The notes under the pieces: model-generated
Databases searched by the model: none
Told to the model about the DNA's origin: nothing
The model's input: only the letters and a program-made list of their open reading frames with translations
In this document: one piece after another, positions 9,543 through 20,977 of the stretch
Layout of the letters: the number at the start of each line of letters is the position of its first letter
Position numbering within the stretch: position 1 is the first letter of the stretch
NCBI RefSeq assembly: GCF_005217455.1
Contig: NZ_SZPQ01000025.1
Coordinates: forward strand, 1 to 64,000
DNA length: 64,000 nt
Reading direction: 5' to 3'
Origin: Martelella alba
GTDB taxonomy: Bacteria; Pseudomonadota; Gammaproteobacteria; Enterobacterales; Enterobacteriaceae
Made by a program: the position numbers and the translations under genes

Positions 9543-11375
9543 GTGACCTTTCAACTTATCTGGGTGCTGACCCTGTTGCTTGCCGCTATTTTTCTGTTTA
9601 TTTCCGGCAAAGTCCGCATGGACGTGGTGGGGTTGTTGGTGATTGTCGCGTTCGTCATGAGCGGCACCCTGAGCCTGGCCGAGGCCACGGCCGGTTTCAG
9701 CGACCCCAATGTGTTGCTTATCGCCGCGTTGTTCGTTATCGGTGAAGGTCTGGTGCGTACCGGCATCGCCTACCAAGTGGGCGAGTGGCTGATGCGCGCG
9801 GCGGGAAATAGCGAATCGCGCATGTTAATTCTGCTGATGCTGGCCGTCGCCGCCCTGGGGGCGTTTATGAGTTCCACCGGCGTGGTGGCCATTTTCATTC
9901 CCATCGTGCTTAATGTCGCGCAGAGGATGAAAACCTCGCCGGCGCGCCTGATGATGCCCTTGAGTTTCGCCGCGCTGATAAGCGGCATGATGACCCTGAT
10001 AGCCACGCCGCCCAACATGGTGGTCAATAGCGAGCTGCTCAGGGAAGGGGCGCGCGGCTTCGGTTTTTTCGCCGTGACGCCTATCGGTCTGATTGTGCTG
10101 GCGCTGGGCGTCGGCTACATGCTGGCGGCGCGGTTTTTGCTTAACGGCGCCGATAAGGACGAGACGGGAAAAAGCTGGAAACGCCGCACCTTTCGCGATC
10201 TCATCCGTGATTACAAACTTGCCGGACGGGCGCGGCGCTTGGCGTTGCGCCCAGGATCGCCCCTTATCGGCCACCGTTTGGATGATTTGCGTTTACGCGC
10301 CCGCTACGGCGCCAATGTGGTGGGCATTGAGCGCTGGCGCAAGTTCCGGCGGGTGATGGTCAGCGCCGGCGGCCATACGCAATTGCAGCCGCGCGATGTG
10401 CTGCTGGTGGACATCGCCGTCTCCGATGATGTATTGCGGCGTTTTTGCGCCGAGCAGTTGCTGGAGCCGATGATACTGCGCGGCGAATACTTTTCCGATC
10501 AGGCCAGGGATGTGGGCATGGCGGAGGTTACCCTGATCCCCGATTCTGCGCTTTTGGGTAAAAGCCCGCGCCAGGTGGGATTTCGCAGCCGGTACGGCTT
10601 AAACGTGGTCGGCATCCGCCGCAACGGCGACGCCCTGACCGGCCAGTTCTTGGACGAGGAAATGGCGTTGGGGGATATCTTGCTGGTGATTGGCGACTGG
10701 AAACTGATCCGCCAGTTGCAATTGCAGAAAGACGATTTCATCGTATTGAACCTGCCGGCCGAAGTGGACGACGTGGCGCCTGCCGTCAGCCAGGCGCCCC
10801 ATGCCTTGTTTTGTCTGGCGCTGATGGTGGCGATGATGCTTGTCGATAAGATCCCCAACCCCATCGCCGCCTTGATCACCTGCCTGCTGATGGGCAAATT
10901 CCGTTGCATCACCGTGGAAAGCGCCTATCGCGCCATTCACTGGCCGAGCCTCATCCTGATCGTCGGCATGTTGCCGTTTGCATTGGCACGGCAAAAAACC
11001 GGCGGCGTGGATTTGGCGGTCAGGTTATTGATGGATGTCTCGGGCGGCGCCGGCGCCCGCGTGATGCTACTGAGCCTGTTTGTTCTGAGCGCCGTGATTG
11101 GCCTGTTCATTTCCAACACAGCCACCGCGGTACTGATGGCGCCTATCGCCATCGGCGCCGCGCGTGAAATGTCGGTCTCGCCCTATCCTTTCGCCATGAT
11201 TATCGCCATCGCCGCTTCCTCGGCGTTTATGACGCCGGTCTCCTCGCCGGTCAATACGTTGGTGCTGGGACCCGGCGGCTACAAATTCGGCGACTTTGTC
11301 CGGGTGGGGGTGCCCTTTACCCTACTGGTCATGGCGGTCAGCGTACTGGTGGTGCCTATGCTCTATCCGTTGTGA
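9543..11375 (+). CDS. yfbS: SLC13/ArsB-type transporter with two TrkA-C domains, YfbS
   Basis: The 610-residue inner-membrane protein equals E. coli YfbS in length. It has an N-terminal transmembrane half (about 1-200) with the [20 protein letters not shown] and [11 protein letters not shown] segments, two central RCK_C/TrkA-C ligand-binding domains (about 215-300 and 305-390), and a second transmembrane half with the [19 protein letters not shown] motif. The architecture is that of anion or dicarboxylate:sodium symporters gated by cytosolic ligand domains. The true substrate is unknown. The start is GTG at 9543, giving the conserved hydrophobic N-terminus. Confidence 0.93.
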   Translation: MTFQLIWVLTLLLAAIFLFISGKVRMDVVGLLVIVAFVMSGTLSLAEATAGFSDPNVLLIAALFVIGEGLVRTGIAYQVGEWLMRAAGNSESRMLILLMLAVAALGAFMSSTGVVAIFIPIVLNVAQRMKTSPARLMMPLSFAALISGMMTLIATPPNMVVNSELLREGARGFGFFAVTPIGLIVLALGVGYMLAARFLLNGADKDETGKSWKRRTFRDLIRDYKLAGRARRLALRPGSPLIGHRLDDLRLRARYGANVVGIERWRKFRRVMVSAGGHTQLQPRDVLLVDIAVSDDVLRRFCAEQLLEPMILRGEYFSDQARDVGMAEVTLIPDSALLGKSPRQVGFRSRYGLNVVGIRRNGDALTGQFLDEEMALGDILLVIGDWKLIRQLQLQKDDFIVLNLPAEVDDVAPAVSQAPHALFCLALMVAMMLVDKIPNPIAALITCLLMGKFRCITVESAYRAIHWPSLILIVGMLPFALARQKTGGVDLAVRLLMDVSGGAGARVMLLSLFVLSAVIGLFISNTATAVLMAPIAIGAAREMSVSPYPFAMIIAIAASSAFMTPVSSPVNTLVLGPGGYKFGDFVRVGVPFTLLVMAVSVLVVPMLYPL

Positions 11376-11398
11376 CGGTTCGCCCGCATCGGGCGGGG

Positions 11399-12001
11399 TC
11401 AAAGAGGCGAATCTTCCCGGCTGATTTCATCAAGGGACAGGCTGAAGCTGGGGACGAATACTGTCATGAAATAGGTCATCTCCCGGGAACTGCGCTGAGC
11501 CAGCGTCTTCTCCAGCCGGGCCATCGCCGGCGTGAATTCGTTGTTGCCGGCGGCGATCTCTTCCAGGCATTTCAGATAGGCGCACAACGCGTCTGCCTGC
11601 TTAACCAGCGATTTTTCTTCCTCGCTGTAGCGCTGTTCGTCGATAAGGGGGCTGAAATCCTCCCTAAACTCCTCCGGTAGCATATGGATAAGCTTTTGCT
11701 GGGCAACCTTCTCAATATTCTTGTATTCGTGGGCGATTTGGGCATTGAAGTATTTGATGGGCGTCGGCATATCGCCGGTCAGCACTTCGCTGGTATCGTG
11801 ATACATGGCCAACAAGGCGATGCGTTCGGGATTGACCCGGCCATCGAACTTGCGGTTTTTTATCACGGCCAGCGCATGGGCGACAAACGCCACCTGCAAA
11901 CTGTGTTCCGACACGTTCTCGGTACGCACATTCCGCATCAAGGGCCAGCGGTTGATCAACTTCAACCGGGACAAATGGGCGAAAAAATGGCTTTGATTCA
12001 T
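11399..12001 (-). CDS. yfbR: 5'-deoxynucleotidase YfbR
   Basis: The 200-residue HD-domain phosphohydrolase matches E. coli YfbR (199 residues), which dephosphorylates deoxyribonucleoside 5'-monophosphates and takes part in dUMP/thymidine salvage. HD metal-binding residues are visible in [12 protein letters not shown], in YHDTSE near residue 68, and in the Asp of [12 protein letters not shown] near 137. The start at 12001 ([16 protein letters not shown]) matches the family; the longer frame adds 31 unrelated residues. It lies downstream of alaA on the same strand. Confidence 0.95.
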   Translation of the reverse strand: MNQSHFFAHLSRLKLINRWPLMRNVRTENVSEHSLQVAFVAHALAVIKNRKFDGRVNPERIALLAMYHDTSEVLTGDMPTPIKYFNAQIAHEYKNIEKVAQQKLIHMLPEEFREDFSPLIDEQRYSEEEKSLVKQADALCAYLKCLEEIAAGNNEFTPAMARLEKTLAQRSSREMTYFMTVFVPSFSLSLDEISREDSPL

Positions 12002-12059
12002 GGCAGACTCTCGGGGGAAACCTGGCTTCTTATTGTGGCCGGCATTAGCGTGATTTGCA

Positions 12060-12080
12060 AACCCGGCGCGCCGCCGGGTT
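12060..12080 (-). terminator. Hairpin between alaA and yfbR
   Basis: Inverted repeat AACCCGGC/GCCGGGTT has a 5-base loop in the 125-base alaA-yfbR gap. On the minus strand only TTTG follows. It is at best a weak terminator of alaA or a processing hairpin. Confidence 0.4.
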
Positions 12081-12126
12081 AGAGTCGAAGACATCGGACG
12101 CGGCGCGCAAGGCGCCGTTTCGCCCG

Positions 12127-13347
12127 CTATTGCTGATGGTATTTTTGCAAAAATCGGCCAAACTTGGCCAGGGCGGATTCCAGCTCATCCACCCGCGGTA
12201 ACGTGACGATACGCAGATGATCCGGCCACGGCCAATTGAAGGCGGTGCCTTGCACCAGCAGCACTTTTTCCTCCAGCAACAGATCCAGCACCAATTTCTG
12301 GTCATCAAGAATATTGAATCGACGCGCATCAATGCGCGGAAACATATACAACGCGCCGTCAGGTTTGACGCAGGAAACGCCGGGGATATCATTGATCACT
12401 TCCCAAGCGCGGTTGCGCTGTTCATACAGCCTGCCGCCCGGCACCACAAATTCGCTGATGCTCTGGTAGCCGCCCAGCGCGGTCTGAATGGCGTGCTGCA
12501 TGGGCACATTGGCGCACAGTCGCATCGAGGCCAGCATTTCCAGGCCTTCTATATAGCCACGCGCCTGCTTCTTGGGACCGTTGAGCACCATCCAGCCCTG
12601 CCGAAAACCGGCGACCCGGTAGGTCTTCGACAACCCGTTGAACGTCACTGTCAGCAGATCGGGCGCCAGCGCGGCAATCGAATGATGCTGGGCGGCGTCA
12701 TACAGAATTTTGTCATAGATCTCATCGGCGAAGATGATGAGATTATGCTGGCGGGCGATTTCCACCAGTTCCAGCAGCATGGCCTCGCTATACACCGCCC
12801 CGGTGGGATTATTGGGGTTGATAATCACCAGTCCCCGTGTACGGGGGGTAATTTTACGACGGATATCGTCCAGGTCCGGGAACCAGCCCGCTTCCTCGTC
12901 GCACAGATAATGCACCGCATTACCGCCGGCAAGCACCACGGACGCGGTCCAAAGCGGGTAGTCCGGGGCGGGGATCAACATTTCATCACCGGTATTGAGC
13001 AGTGCCAGCATGGCTTGCTGGATAAGCTCGGAAACACCGTTGCCGATATAAACGTCCTCAACGGTGAGATCCAGCATATTGCGCGCCTGGTAGTGCTGCA
13101 CGATGGCTTTGCGCGCCGAATAAAGCCCTTTGGAATCGCAATATCCCTGCGAGGTGGGCAGATGGCGAATAACGTCCACGACTATCTCGTCCGGCGCCTC
13201 GAAACCGAACGGCGCGGGATTGCCGATGTTCAACTTCAAGACCTTGTTGCCTTCCTCTTCAAGGCGTTTGGCTTCCTTCAGCACCGGTCCGCGAATGTCA
13301 TAACAAACGTTTTCCAATTTGCTGGATTTTTCAACGGTAATACTCAC
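12127..13347 (-). CDS. alaA: Glutamate-pyruvate aminotransferase AlaA
   Basis: The 406-residue fold-type I PLP aminotransferase is nearly identical in layout to E. coli AlaA/YfbQ (405 residues), the main alanine-forming transaminase. Signatures are [16 protein letters not shown], the substrate-loop [23 protein letters not shown], the PLP-lysine segment [18 protein letters not shown], and the C-terminal VRIVTLP-like arginine region ([13 protein letters not shown]). The start is assigned to GTG at 13347, 9 bases after AAGG, because the protein then begins four residues before the conserved [12 protein letters not shown]. An upstream in-frame ATG at 13422 would add 25 non-conserved residues. Confidence 0.95.
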   Translation of the reverse strand: MSITVEKSSKLENVCYDIRGPVLKEAKRLEEEGNKVLKLNIGNPAPFGFEAPDEIVVDVIRHLPTSQGYCDSKGLYSARKAIVQHYQARNMLDLTVEDVYIGNGVSELIQQAMLALLNTGDEMLIPAPDYPLWTASVVLAGGNAVHYLCDEEAGWFPDLDDIRRKITPRTRGLVIINPNNPTGAVYSEAMLLELVEIARQHNLIIFADEIYDKILYDAAQHHSIAALAPDLLTVTFNGLSKTYRVAGFRQGWMVLNGPKKQARGYIEGLEMLASMRLCANVPMQHAIQTALGGYQSISEFVVPGGRLYEQRNRAWEVINDIPGVSCVKPDGALYMFPRIDARRFNILDDQKLVLDLLLEEKVLLVQGTAFNWPWPDHLRIVTLPRVDELESALAKFGRFLQKYHQQ

Positions 13348-14390
13348 GATTTTTTGCCTTATGACAGGAAATCCCGTCTCGACCGTAAAAACTTGCGTTC
13401 GACATAATGTACTCTCGTCCATGGCCCATTAGAAGCTTGACCGACGGCTTCAGGATTATAGCGTGATTGTCTGGAAAAATTTTGGTTCAATATCTTAATA
13501 AGATTTATTTAAATAGCATTAAATATAAATAAATTGTTTTTATGTAAAATATTATACTGGATTGACCACGAAAAGATTGCATCATTTTTCATGATTTGAT
13601 TAATTTATGTACTTGACGGACGGTGAGCGGGATGACGGATTAAATCCGCCGGAGGTAATCTAAACCGGAAAAGTCGTGCCTGACTCCGTGGTCGAATAAA
13701 CTAAATACCCCTTTCATTCATTTTTTGGATAAAAGGGCTAAGATGAGGATGTATACCATGACACTTATCACATTTTTTAACCAGGTAAAGTATCTTAACC
13801 TGATCGTCCTGTGAGCTTTTTCCCATTGAAAAATAAAGCTCATCCGTTGATGCTTACAAATTATTGTTGTTTCGTTTATGGTAGCTTTTTATGGTATACA
13901 TCTGAAGGTGGGAAATTTTTGCTACGAGATATATTTTGGTTGTATAAACAATAGTTAAGAGAAATTAATGTAAATAATGCCAGTTGAAACTGAAATCAAG
14001 TTGTAAGCCTTAATATACAACATTAATTTTTTCAATGTTCATGCCATTTAATAAATTACATTTAAGTTTTGTATAGTTAAGTAGCCTTTCTTTCGTTTTA
14101 ACTATAGCTGTTTGCAATGATATCCGGTGGAATTTTAGCGATTGTTCAGTATGAAAACGTTGTTCCAACAATGCTGACTACCATTTATATAAGTGTGTTC
14201 TTTGCTCGTTAAGCCTGTGAAGCGCTCACAACATTAAAGTGCGTATCGACTCGCGAAGCGGTATCGGTTTTTGCCGTCGAGTGGGGCATGAAGGGGATAC
14301 GTGCATAACAGTTATAGCTTGGATATGCGATTTTTTTAGAAACGCCAGGGTAGTAGTTTGTAATTAGAATTCATAAGTGAAGACAAAATT
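13348..14390. other. Long AT-rich alaA-lrhA intergenic region
   Basis: This gap of about 1.04 kb between the divergent alaA and lrhA genes is much richer in A+T than its surroundings. The equivalent E. coli gap is also long and holds the lrhA promoter and a long lrhA leader. I see one short possible peptide gene with a hairpin (13758-13841) and several small inverted repeats, but no full-length gene. Confidence 0.6.
13758..13814 (+). CDS. Possible 18-residue peptide upstream of lrhA
   Basis: This short frame begins ATG ACA CTT ATC and ends CTG TGA, giving a mostly hydrophobic 18-residue peptide. GAGG at 13745-13748 lies 9 bases upstream, good ribosome-binding spacing. The stop codon is immediately followed by the inverted repeat GAGCTTT/AAAGCTC (13813-13841). 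I do not recognise it. It could be a leader peptide, an independent small protein, or chance in an AT-rich stretch. Confidence 0.3.
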   Translation: MTLITFFNQVKYLNLIVL

Positions 14391-15332
14391 ATGACCAATG
14401 CAAATCGTCCAGTGCTCAATCTTGATCTTGATTTATTGAGAACGTTTGTTGCCGTCGCTGATCTGAACACCTTTGCGGCGGCAGCAGCTTCAGTATGCCG
14501 AACCCAATCGGCAGTAAGCCAACAAATGCAACGATTAGAACAGCTTGTCGGAAAAGAATTGTTTGCCCGTCATGGTCGGAACAAGCTATTGACCGAACAC
14601 GGAATACAATTGCTTGGTTATGCCAGGAAAATTTTGCTTTACAACGACGAGGCCTGTACTTCCCTGATGTACAGCAATATCCAGGGCGTGCTGACTATCG
14701 GTGCGTCCGATGATACGGCGGATTCCATATTGCCGTTCCTTCTGAGTCGGGTCACCCGGGTCTATCCCAAGCTGGCGATTGATGTTTGCGTCAAGCGAAG
14801 CCCCCTGATGCAGGAAATGCTGAACAACGGTGAAGTGGATCTGGCCATTGTGACGGAAAGCGAGGGGCAGCATCCCCACGTTGTCCTGCGTTCGTCCCCG
14901 ACCTTGTGGTATTGCGCCGCCGATTACCGGTTTAACCCCGGAGAAGTGGTGCCGCTGGTCGTATCAGATGAACCCAGTCCTTTTCGTACCATGGCTATCG
15001 AGCAGCTTCAGACCGCCGGCATTCCCTGGCGTATCGCCTACAGCGCCTCCACATTGGCGGCGATCAGGGCGGCGGTCCGGGCGGGGCTTGGCGTTACCGT
15101 CCGGCCGGTGGAAATGATGGGGCCTGAACTGCGGGTGCTGGGAAAGAACGAGGGCTTACCGATACTGCCTGAAACACAATACCTTCTCTGTAAGAACCCC
15201 CAATGCGAAAACGAACTGGCCATGGCGATTTTTAGCGCCGTCCAGTCCGGCAGCGGTACGTACAGTTCCCCGTTGCCGCGTACTGTCAAAGGGGAGGATG
15301 AAGACGAAAGTTTCACTGTGAACGATGATTAA
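14391..15332 (+). CDS. lrhA: LysR-type regulator LrhA (HexA/PecT family)
   Basis: The 313-residue LysR regulator matches E. coli LrhA (312). It has an N-terminal winged helix-turn-helix (about 10-70, [20 protein letters not shown] and [16 protein letters not shown]) and a C-terminal ligand-binding domain (about 95-290). LrhA represses flhDC motility and chemotaxis and affects rpoS translation in E. coli; HexA and PecT control virulence factors in soft-rot and insect-associated relatives. It lies upstream of nuoA in the same orientation, separated by a terminator and a 662-base gap. The family autoregulates through its long upstream region. Confidence 0.95.
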   Translation: MTNANRPVLNLDLDLLRTFVAVADLNTFAAAAASVCRTQSAVSQQMQRLEQLVGKELFARHGRNKLLTEHGIQLLGYARKILLYNDEACTSLMYSNIQGVLTIGASDDTADSILPFLLSRVTRVYPKLAIDVCVKRSPLMQEMLNNGEVDLAIVTESEGQHPHVVLRSSPTLWYCAADYRFNPGEVVPLVVSDEPSPFRTMAIEQLQTAGIPWRIAYSASTLAAIRAAVRAGLGVTVRPVEMMGPELRVLGKNEGLPILPETQYLLCKNPQCENELAMAIFSAVQSGSGTYSSPLPRTVKGEDEDESFTVNDD

Positions 15333-15351
15333 GAGTAATTGTTAACCTGCC

Positions 15352-15379
15352 AAGCCCCTGTTTACAGGGGCTTAATTTT
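15352..15379 (+). terminator. Rho-independent terminator of lrhA
   Basis: A perfect 9-bp stem AAGCCCCTG/CAGGGGCTT with a 4-base loop is followed by AATTTTA. It lies 20 bases after the lrhA stop. Confidence 0.85.
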
Positions 15380-15994
15380 ATGAAAGTCGAGTATTCATCC
15401 GGTTTAACTATGATAGCGATCATAAACCGCAAAAATACGGGTTTTTTGCCTAATGGCCCCGCTGGCCACACATTAGCGTTATTTTTGGACCGGCCCAATC
15501 GCACGATATGTTCAATCATGAGTTCAATAAATATAAAACCCTGTTTCTTTAAATTTTTTTTGCATTACCGCGACAAAATACTGCAAATAGTGGCGTCATA
15601 AGTTGCAAATTTGTGTTCCAGATCATATTTTGCCCTTACCGTTAACGAGGAATAACACGAATTTCCACGGAAATGGTATAGTGTTGCCCAAGTAAGGCCG
15701 CCGGGGTGGGACGCTTCCTTTGGATTCAGGTTAATGACTGACACGATTAAGCGTCAGGTATTCGCATCAATTGTTAATAAGATATTGCATCTGTAAATTA
15801 CTATGAAGTTTCCTTTGTCCAAGTTGACAAAAGGTTATGTAAAGGAGTAAAAACCCCACATAATGACTGTATTTGCCGGCGGCTCCAGTCCTGTGCGGTG
15901 TTGTAATCCTTCCCATAAATCAATGTGGTGAATCGAACTGCCGTTTATCAAGAGCAGGCTGCCAAGCGCCACTTTTGTTGAGTAAGCAAAGAGA
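15380..15994 (+). promoter_or_regulatory. nuo operon upstream regulatory region
   Basis: About 615 bases without a gene lie between the lrhA terminator and nuoA. In E. coli the matching region holds nuo promoters controlled by NarL, ArcA, FNR, Fis and IHF. Here I can see a CRP-like palindrome (15612-15627), a possible -10 box TATAGT at 15677-15682 without a clear -35, and the inverted repeat CTGAC/GTCAG at 15738-15757. The exact start site cannot be fixed by eye. Confidence 0.55.
15612..15627. promoter_or_regulatory. CRP-like palindrome upstream of nuoA
   Basis: TGTGT-N6-TCATA matches 8 of 10 positions of the CRP core TGTGA-N6-TCACA and is flanked by A/T-rich arms. It lies about 370 bases upstream of nuoA. 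This is motif evidence only. Confidence 0.35.
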
Positions 15995-16432
15995 ATGTCA
16001 ATGGCCACTGAAGTTACTGCCCATTATTGGGCACTCGCCGTTTTTTTCATCGGGGCTGTCGGTCTATGTGTTTTTATGCTGACAGGCGGCTTCCTGCTGG
16101 GCGGCCGCGCCCATGCCCGCTCAAAAAACGTCCCCTTCGAATCCGGCATAGACCCGGTGGGTACTGCAAGATTACGCCTTTCAGCCAAATATTACCTGGT
16201 TGCCATGTTTTTCGTCGTTTTTGATGTTGAGGCGCTATATTTGTACGCCTGGTCGACCTCCATCCGCGAAGTGGGGTGGGTCGGCTTTTGCGAAGCAGCC
16301 ATTTTCATATTGGTGCTGTTGGCGGGTCTGGTGTACCTGGTGCGCATCGGCGCGCTGGATTGGACGCCCGATCGTTCCAAGCGTCTGCGCCGTTCCGGCC
16401 CAATCGCCGAAACCCACCGTCGACAGCCGTAA
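15995..16432 (+). CDS. nuoA: NADH:quinone oxidoreductase subunit A
   Basis: The 145-residue membrane subunit of complex I has three transmembrane helices (about 10-32, 65-87, 95-117). It contains the conserved loop [13 protein letters not shown] and the motif [15 protein letters not shown] with its buried acidic residues. It opens the 13-gene nuo operon. The start [13 protein letters not shown] matches E. coli NuoA (147 residues). A second in-frame ATG lies 6 bases later. Confidence 0.97.
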   Translation: MSMATEVTAHYWALAVFFIGAVGLCVFMLTGGFLLGGRAHARSKNVPFESGIDPVGTARLRLSAKYYLVAMFFVVFDVEALYLYAWSTSIREVGWVGFCEAAIFILVLLAGLVYLVRIGALDWTPDRSKRLRRSGPIAETHRRQP

Positions 16433-16447
16433 CAGCGAGGCAAAAAA

Positions 16448-17122
16448 ATGGACTATACTCTCACCCGAGTCGAGCCGGATGGCGATAACGATCGCTATCC
16501 CCTGCAAAAACAGGAAACCGTTGCCGATCCGCTGGATGGGCACGTCAATCGCAGCGTCTTCCTCGGGAAACTTGAAACCGCATTGCACAATGCGGTGAAT
16601 TGGGGCCGTGGCAATTCCCTTTGGCCTTACAATTTCGGCCTTTCCTGCTGTTACGTCGAAATGACCACCTCGTTTACCGCGGTACACGATGTCGCCCGTT
16701 TCGGTTCCGAGGTCATTCGCGCCTCACCGCGTCAGGCGGACTTCATGGTGATAGCGGGTACCCCCTTCACTAAAATGGCCCCCGTCATCCAGCGCCTTTA
16801 TGATCAAATGCTTGAGCCCAAGTGGGTGATTTCCATGGGCGCCTGCGCCAACTCAGGCGGTATGTACGATATTTATTCCGTCGTGCAAGGCGTGGATAAA
16901 TTTTTGCCGGTGGATGTGTACATACCCGGTTGTCCGCCTCGCCCCGAAGCTTATATCCAGGCGCTGCTGCTGTTAAAGGAATCTATCGGCAAGGAACGGC
17001 GTCCCCTGTCCTGGGTGGTTGGCGACCAGGGGGTTTATCGCGCCAATATGCAGGCGGAGCGCGATCGCAAGCAGGGCGAGCGTATCGCGGTGACTCAATT
17101 GCGCACCCCGGATGAAATCTAG
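16448..17122 (+). CDS. nuoB: NADH:quinone oxidoreductase subunit B
   Basis: The 224-residue peripheral-arm subunit holds terminal cluster N2, which passes electrons to quinone. The four cysteine ligands are visible as the tandem pair in GLSCCYVEM (C67, C68), one in [10 protein letters not shown], and one in [10 protein letters not shown]. It begins 15 bases after nuoA and is separated from nuoC by 113 bases, a gap also present in E. coli. Confidence 0.97.
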   Translation: MDYTLTRVEPDGDNDRYPLQKQETVADPLDGHVNRSVFLGKLETALHNAVNWGRGNSLWPYNFGLSCCYVEMTTSFTAVHDVARFGSEVIRASPRQADFMVIAGTPFTKMAPVIQRLYDQMLEPKWVISMGACANSGGMYDIYSVVQGVDKFLPVDVYIPGCPPRPEAYIQALLLLKESIGKERRPLSWVVGDQGVYRANMQAERDRKQGERIAVTQLRTPDEI

Positions 17123-17235
17123 AATAAAGCGCGAAGTACGGCGGCAAGGGTCGTCCAACAGACAACCGTCGTCCATAATGTTGTTGACGCGCACAATGGC
17201 ATGACGCCGATTCAGCCACAATTTGGTGAAAAACT

Positions 17236-19035
17236 ATGACAGAGTTGATGACGCAAAATCTCGTCCAGCCGGCCTGGCAAACGCGCGATCACCAAGATGA
17301 TCCCGTTATCGGCGAGTTGCGTGACCGCTTCGGCCCGGAAGCCTTTACCGTTCAACCGACCCGTACCGGTTTCCCGGTCGTCTGGGTCAAGCGGGAGCAA
17401 ATCCTGGATGTGCTGGCATTCCTGAAAAACCTGCCGAAGCCCTATGTGATGCTCTATGATCTGCACGGCGTGGACGAGCGCCTGCGCTCCCACCGCGCCG
17501 GGCTGCCGGCGGCGGATTTCACCGTCTTCTACCATGTGATTTCCATCGAACGCAACCGCGATGTCATGCTTAAAGTGGCATTGGCGGAAAACGACATGCA
17601 CCTGCCCACCGTCACCGGGATTTTCCCCAACGCCAACTGGTATGAACGCGAGACCTGGGAAATGTTCGGCATGACCTTCGACGGGCATCCCCACCTGACC
17701 CGCATCATGATGCCGCAAAGCTGGGAAGGCCATCCGCTGCGCAAGGACTACCCGGCGCGCGCCACCGAATTCGATCCTTTCACGCTGACCAAGCAGAAAC
17801 AAGATCTGGAAATGGAAGGGCTGACGTTCAAGCCGGAAGACTGGGGTATGAAGCGCGGCCGCGAAAACGAGGACTTCATGTTTCTGAACCTGGGCCCCAA
17901 TCATCCCTCGGCCCATGGCGCGTTTCGCATCATTCTGCAACTGGACGGCGAGGAAATCATTGATTGCGTGCCCGATATCGGTTATCACCACCGGGGCGCG
18001 GAAAAGATGGGCGAGCGCCAATCCTGGCACAGCTACATTCCCTATACCGACCGGGTGGAGTACCTGGGCGGCTGCGTGAATGAAATGCCTTATATCCTGG
18101 CGGTGGAAAAACTGGCGGGCATCGACGTGTCCGACCGGGTCAAGACCATCCGCGTCATGCTATCCGAATTGTTCCGCATCAACAGTCATTTACTGTACAT
18201 CAGCACTTATATCCAGGATATCGGCGGGATGACGCCGGTCTTCCTGGCGTTTACCGATCGCCAGAAAATTTACGATATCGTCGAAGCCATTACCGGTTTC
18301 CGCATGCATCCGGCCTGGTTCAGGATCGGCGGCGTCGCCCATGATTTGCCGCGGGGCTGGGAACGGCTGCTTAAGGAATTCATCGACTGGTTGCCGAAAC
18401 GTCTGGATGCCTATGTCAAAGCGGCGCTGAAAAACAGCGTATTGCGCGCGCGCGCCGAGGGCGTGGCCGCCTATGGCGCCCGGGAAGCGCTGGATTGGGG
18501 CGTGACCGGCGCCGCGTTGCGCGCCACCGGCATTGCCTTCGATGTGCGCAAATGGCGGCCTTACTCCGGCTATGAAAACTTCGATTTCGACGTACCGGTG
18601 GGCGACGGCGTCAGTGATTGCTACAGCCGGGTGATGCTGAAAGTCGAGGAAATGCGCCAAAGCCTGCGGATTCTGGAACAGTGCCTGAAAAACATGCCGG
18701 AAGGGCCGTTCAAGGCTGATCATCCCTTGACCACCCCGCCGCCGAAAGAGCGGACATTGCAGCATATCGAAACCTTGATCACCCATTTCCTGCAAGTGTC
18801 CTGGGGGCCGGTAATGCCGGCCAACGAGGCGTTCCAGATGATTGAAGCCACCAAGGGGATCAATAGCTACTATCTGACCAGCGACGGCAGCACTGTCAGC
18901 TACCGCACCCGTATCCGCACGCCGAGTTTCCCGCATTTGCAGCAGATTCCCTCGGTGATTCGCGGCAGCCTGGTCTCGGACCTTATCGTCTATCTGGGCA
19001 GTATTGATTTTGTTATGTCAGATGTGGACCGCTAA
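17236..19035 (+). CDS. nuoC: NADH:quinone oxidoreductase fused subunits C and D
   Basis: The 599-residue fusion of the 30-kDa (NuoC, about 1-185) and 49-kDa (NuoD, about 210-599) subunits is the normal state in enterobacteria (E. coli about 600). NuoC shows the [21 protein letters not shown] signature. NuoD shows [26 protein letters not shown] and the C-terminal [13 protein letters not shown]. The 49-kDa part forms the quinone cavity with NuoB. Start and stop are clean, so the fusion is genuine. Confidence 0.97.
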   Translation: MTELMTQNLVQPAWQTRDHQDDPVIGELRDRFGPEAFTVQPTRTGFPVVWVKREQILDVLAFLKNLPKPYVMLYDLHGVDERLRSHRAGLPAADFTVFYHVISIERNRDVMLKVALAENDMHLPTVTGIFPNANWYERETWEMFGMTFDGHPHLTRIMMPQSWEGHPLRKDYPARATEFDPFTLTKQKQDLEMEGLTFKPEDWGMKRGRENEDFMFLNLGPNHPSAHGAFRIILQLDGEEIIDCVPDIGYHHRGAEKMGERQSWHSYIPYTDRVEYLGGCVNEMPYILAVEKLAGIDVSDRVKTIRVMLSELFRINSHLLYISTYIQDIGGMTPVFLAFTDRQKIYDIVEAITGFRMHPAWFRIGGVAHDLPRGWERLLKEFIDWLPKRLDAYVKAALKNSVLRARAEGVAAYGAREALDWGVTGAALRATGIAFDVRKWRPYSGYENFDFDVPVGDGVSDCYSRVMLKVEEMRQSLRILEQCLKNMPEGPFKADHPLTTPPPKERTLQHIETLITHFLQVSWGPVMPANEAFQMIEATKGINSYYLTSDGSTVSYRTRIRTPSFPHLQQIPSVIRGSLVSDLIVYLGSIDFVMSDVDR

Positions 19036-19037
19036 TT

Positions 19038-19571
19038 ATGCCAGAATTAAAAGACACCCATCAGCACGCCGAAACATCCGGCAAACAGCAGGCTTCGGCG
19101 GACTTTGCGCTCAGCGCCCTTGAGCGCGAGGCCATCGAACATGAAAAGCACCACTATGAAGATGCCCGCGCCGCCTCCATCGAAGCGCTGAAGATCGTGC
19201 AAAAGCAACGCGGTTGGGTGCCCGATGGCGCCATCGCCGCCATTGCCGAGGTGCTGGGCATCGCCGACAGCGATGTGGAAGGGGTGGCCACCTTTTACAG
19301 CCAGATCTACCGCCAGCCGGTCGGGCGCCACATCATTCGCTATTGCGACAGTGTCGTTTGCCATATTACCGGTTATCAAGGGATTGAGGCCGCCCTTGAA
19401 CACGCGCTGAACATTAAACCGGGGCAGACCACGGAGGACGGACGGTTCACGTTGCTGCCGACATGCTGTCTGGGCAATTGCGACAAAGGCCCGACCATGA
19501 TGATCGATGACGACACGCATGTCCATCTGACGCCGGAAGGCATTGGTCCGTTATTGGAGCAATATCGATGA
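19038..19571 (+). CDS. nuoE: NADH:quinone oxidoreductase subunit E
   Basis: The 177-residue thioredoxin-fold subunit carries the [2Fe-2S] cluster N1a. Ligands are C103 and C108 (YCDSVVCHI) and C144 and C148 (TCCLGNC). It is about 11 residues longer at the N-terminus than E. coli NuoE (166). It starts 2 bases after nuoCD and overlaps nuoF by 4 bases, implying coupled translation of the NADH-oxidising module. Confidence 0.97.
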   Translation: MPELKDTHQHAETSGKQQASADFALSALEREAIEHEKHHYEDARAASIEALKIVQKQRGWVPDGAIAAIAEVLGIADSDVEGVATFYSQIYRQPVGRHIIRYCDSVVCHITGYQGIEAALEHALNIKPGQTTEDGRFTLLPTCCLGNCDKGPTMMIDDDTHVHLTPEGIGPLLEQYR

Positions 19572-20917
19572 TCAAACCCATCTTACGCACGGCTGAAACC
19601 CATCCGCTAACCTGGCGTCTGCGTGACGACCACCAGCCGGTCTGGCTGGATGAGTATTGCGCCAAAAACGGTTATGCCGGCGCGCAAAAAGCGTTGAAAA
19701 GCATGGCGCAGGAGGAAATCGTCGCGCTGGTCAAGGACTCCGGTCTCAAGGGCCGTGGCGGCGCCGGGTTTTCCACCGGCCTGAAATGGAGCCTGATGCC
19801 CAAAGACGAATCCATGAATATCCGCTACTTGCTGTGCAACGCGGACGAAATGGAACCGGGCACCTACAAGGATCGCCTGCTGATGGAGCAATTGCCGCAT
19901 TTGCTGGTGGAAGGCATGCTGATCGCCGCCTTCGCCCTGAAGGCTTACCGCGGCTACATCTTTCTGCGCGGCGAATATGTCGAGGCGGCGGCCACGTTGC
20001 GCCGCGCCATTGCCGAAGCCACCGAGGCGGGCTGGCTGGGCAAGAATATCCTCGGCAGCGGATTCGATTTCGAACTGTTCGTGCATACCGGCGCCGGCCG
20101 GTATATCTGCGGCGAGGAAACGGCGCTGATTAATTCCCTGGAGGGCCGCCGCGCCAATCCGCGCTCCAAACCGCCGTTTCCCGCCACGTCCGGCGCCTGG
20201 GGCAAGCCGACCTGCGTCAACAATGTCGAGACGTTATGCAATGTGCCGGCGATCCTGGCCAATGGCGTGGAATGGTACAAGGGCATAAGCGCGGACAAGA
20301 GCAAAGACACCGGCACCAAGATGATGGGCTTTTCCGGCCGGGTGAAAAACCCCGGCGTGTGGGAGTTGCCGTTCGGCGTCACCGCGCGGGAAATCCTTGA
20401 GGATTACGCCGGCGGCATGCGCGACGGGCTGACGCTGAAAGCCTGGCAACCCGGCGGCGCCGGCACCGATTTTCTCACCGGGGACCATCTGGATCTGCCG
20501 ATGGATTTCGAGAACATCGGCAAGGCGGGCAGCCGCATGGGGACCGCCCTTGCCATGGCGGTGGATAATGAAATCAATATGGTATCCCTGACGCGCAACC
20601 TTGAGGAATTCTTCGCCCGGGAGTCTTGCGGCTGGTGCACGCCTTGCCGCGACGGATTGCCCTGGAGCGTGAAGCTGTTGCGCGCTCTGGAAAACGGCCA
20701 GGGACAGCCCGGCGATATCGAAACGCTGGAGCAGCTATGCCGTTTCCTCGGGCCGGGTAAAACCTTTTGCGCGCACGCGCCGGGCGCCGTCGAACCTTTG
20801 CAGAGCGCCATCAAGTATTTCCGGCACGAATTCGAAGCGGGAATCGCGCCGCAGCCCATCGGCAATACCCGCGTTATCGCCGGTATACAGCCGAACCTGC
20901 TGAATGCGCGTTGGTAA
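19568..20917 (+). CDS. nuoF: NADH:quinone oxidoreductase subunit F
   Basis: The 449-residue flavoprotein binds NADH and FMN and carries cluster N3. The glycine-rich nucleotide site [13 protein letters not shown] is near residue 60 and [10 protein letters not shown] near 185. The N3 ligands lie in [12 protein letters not shown] near 355 plus a later cysteine in [10 protein letters not shown]. It begins inside the nuoE stop region (ATGA overlap). Confidence 0.97.
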   Translation: MIKPILRTAETHPLTWRLRDDHQPVWLDEYCAKNGYAGAQKALKSMAQEEIVALVKDSGLKGRGGAGFSTGLKWSLMPKDESMNIRYLLCNADEMEPGTYKDRLLMEQLPHLLVEGMLIAAFALKAYRGYIFLRGEYVEAAATLRRAIAEATEAGWLGKNILGSGFDFELFVHTGAGRYICGEETALINSLEGRRANPRSKPPFPATSGAWGKPTCVNNVETLCNVPAILANGVEWYKGISADKSKDTGTKMMGFSGRVKNPGVWELPFGVTAREILEDYAGGMRDGLTLKAWQPGGAGTDFLTGDHLDLPMDFENIGKAGSRMGTALAMAVDNEINMVSLTRNLEEFFARESCGWCTPCRDGLPWSVKLLRALENGQGQPGDIETLEQLCRFLGPGKTFCAHAPGAVEPLQSAIKYFRHEFEAGIAPQPIGNTRVIAGIQPNLLNARW

Positions 20918-20977
20918 TCCGCGACCGGTATCCGCGCCGGCGCCGGTGTTTTGCGCCCGAGACGCATTTTGATTAAC

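Noticed and set aside
12217-13407. Open frame of 396 codons opposite alaA
   Set aside because: It is antisense to a complete, well-conserved aminotransferase gene. The product looks like no protein family.
13534-13558. Promoter TTGTTT/TATACT upstream of lrhA
   Set aside because: The spacer is only 13 bases, too short for a sigma-70 promoter. The -10-like box may be chance in AT-rich DNA.
17236-19035. nuoC-nuoD fusion as an oddity
   Set aside because: Fused NuoCD is the normal state in enterobacteria.
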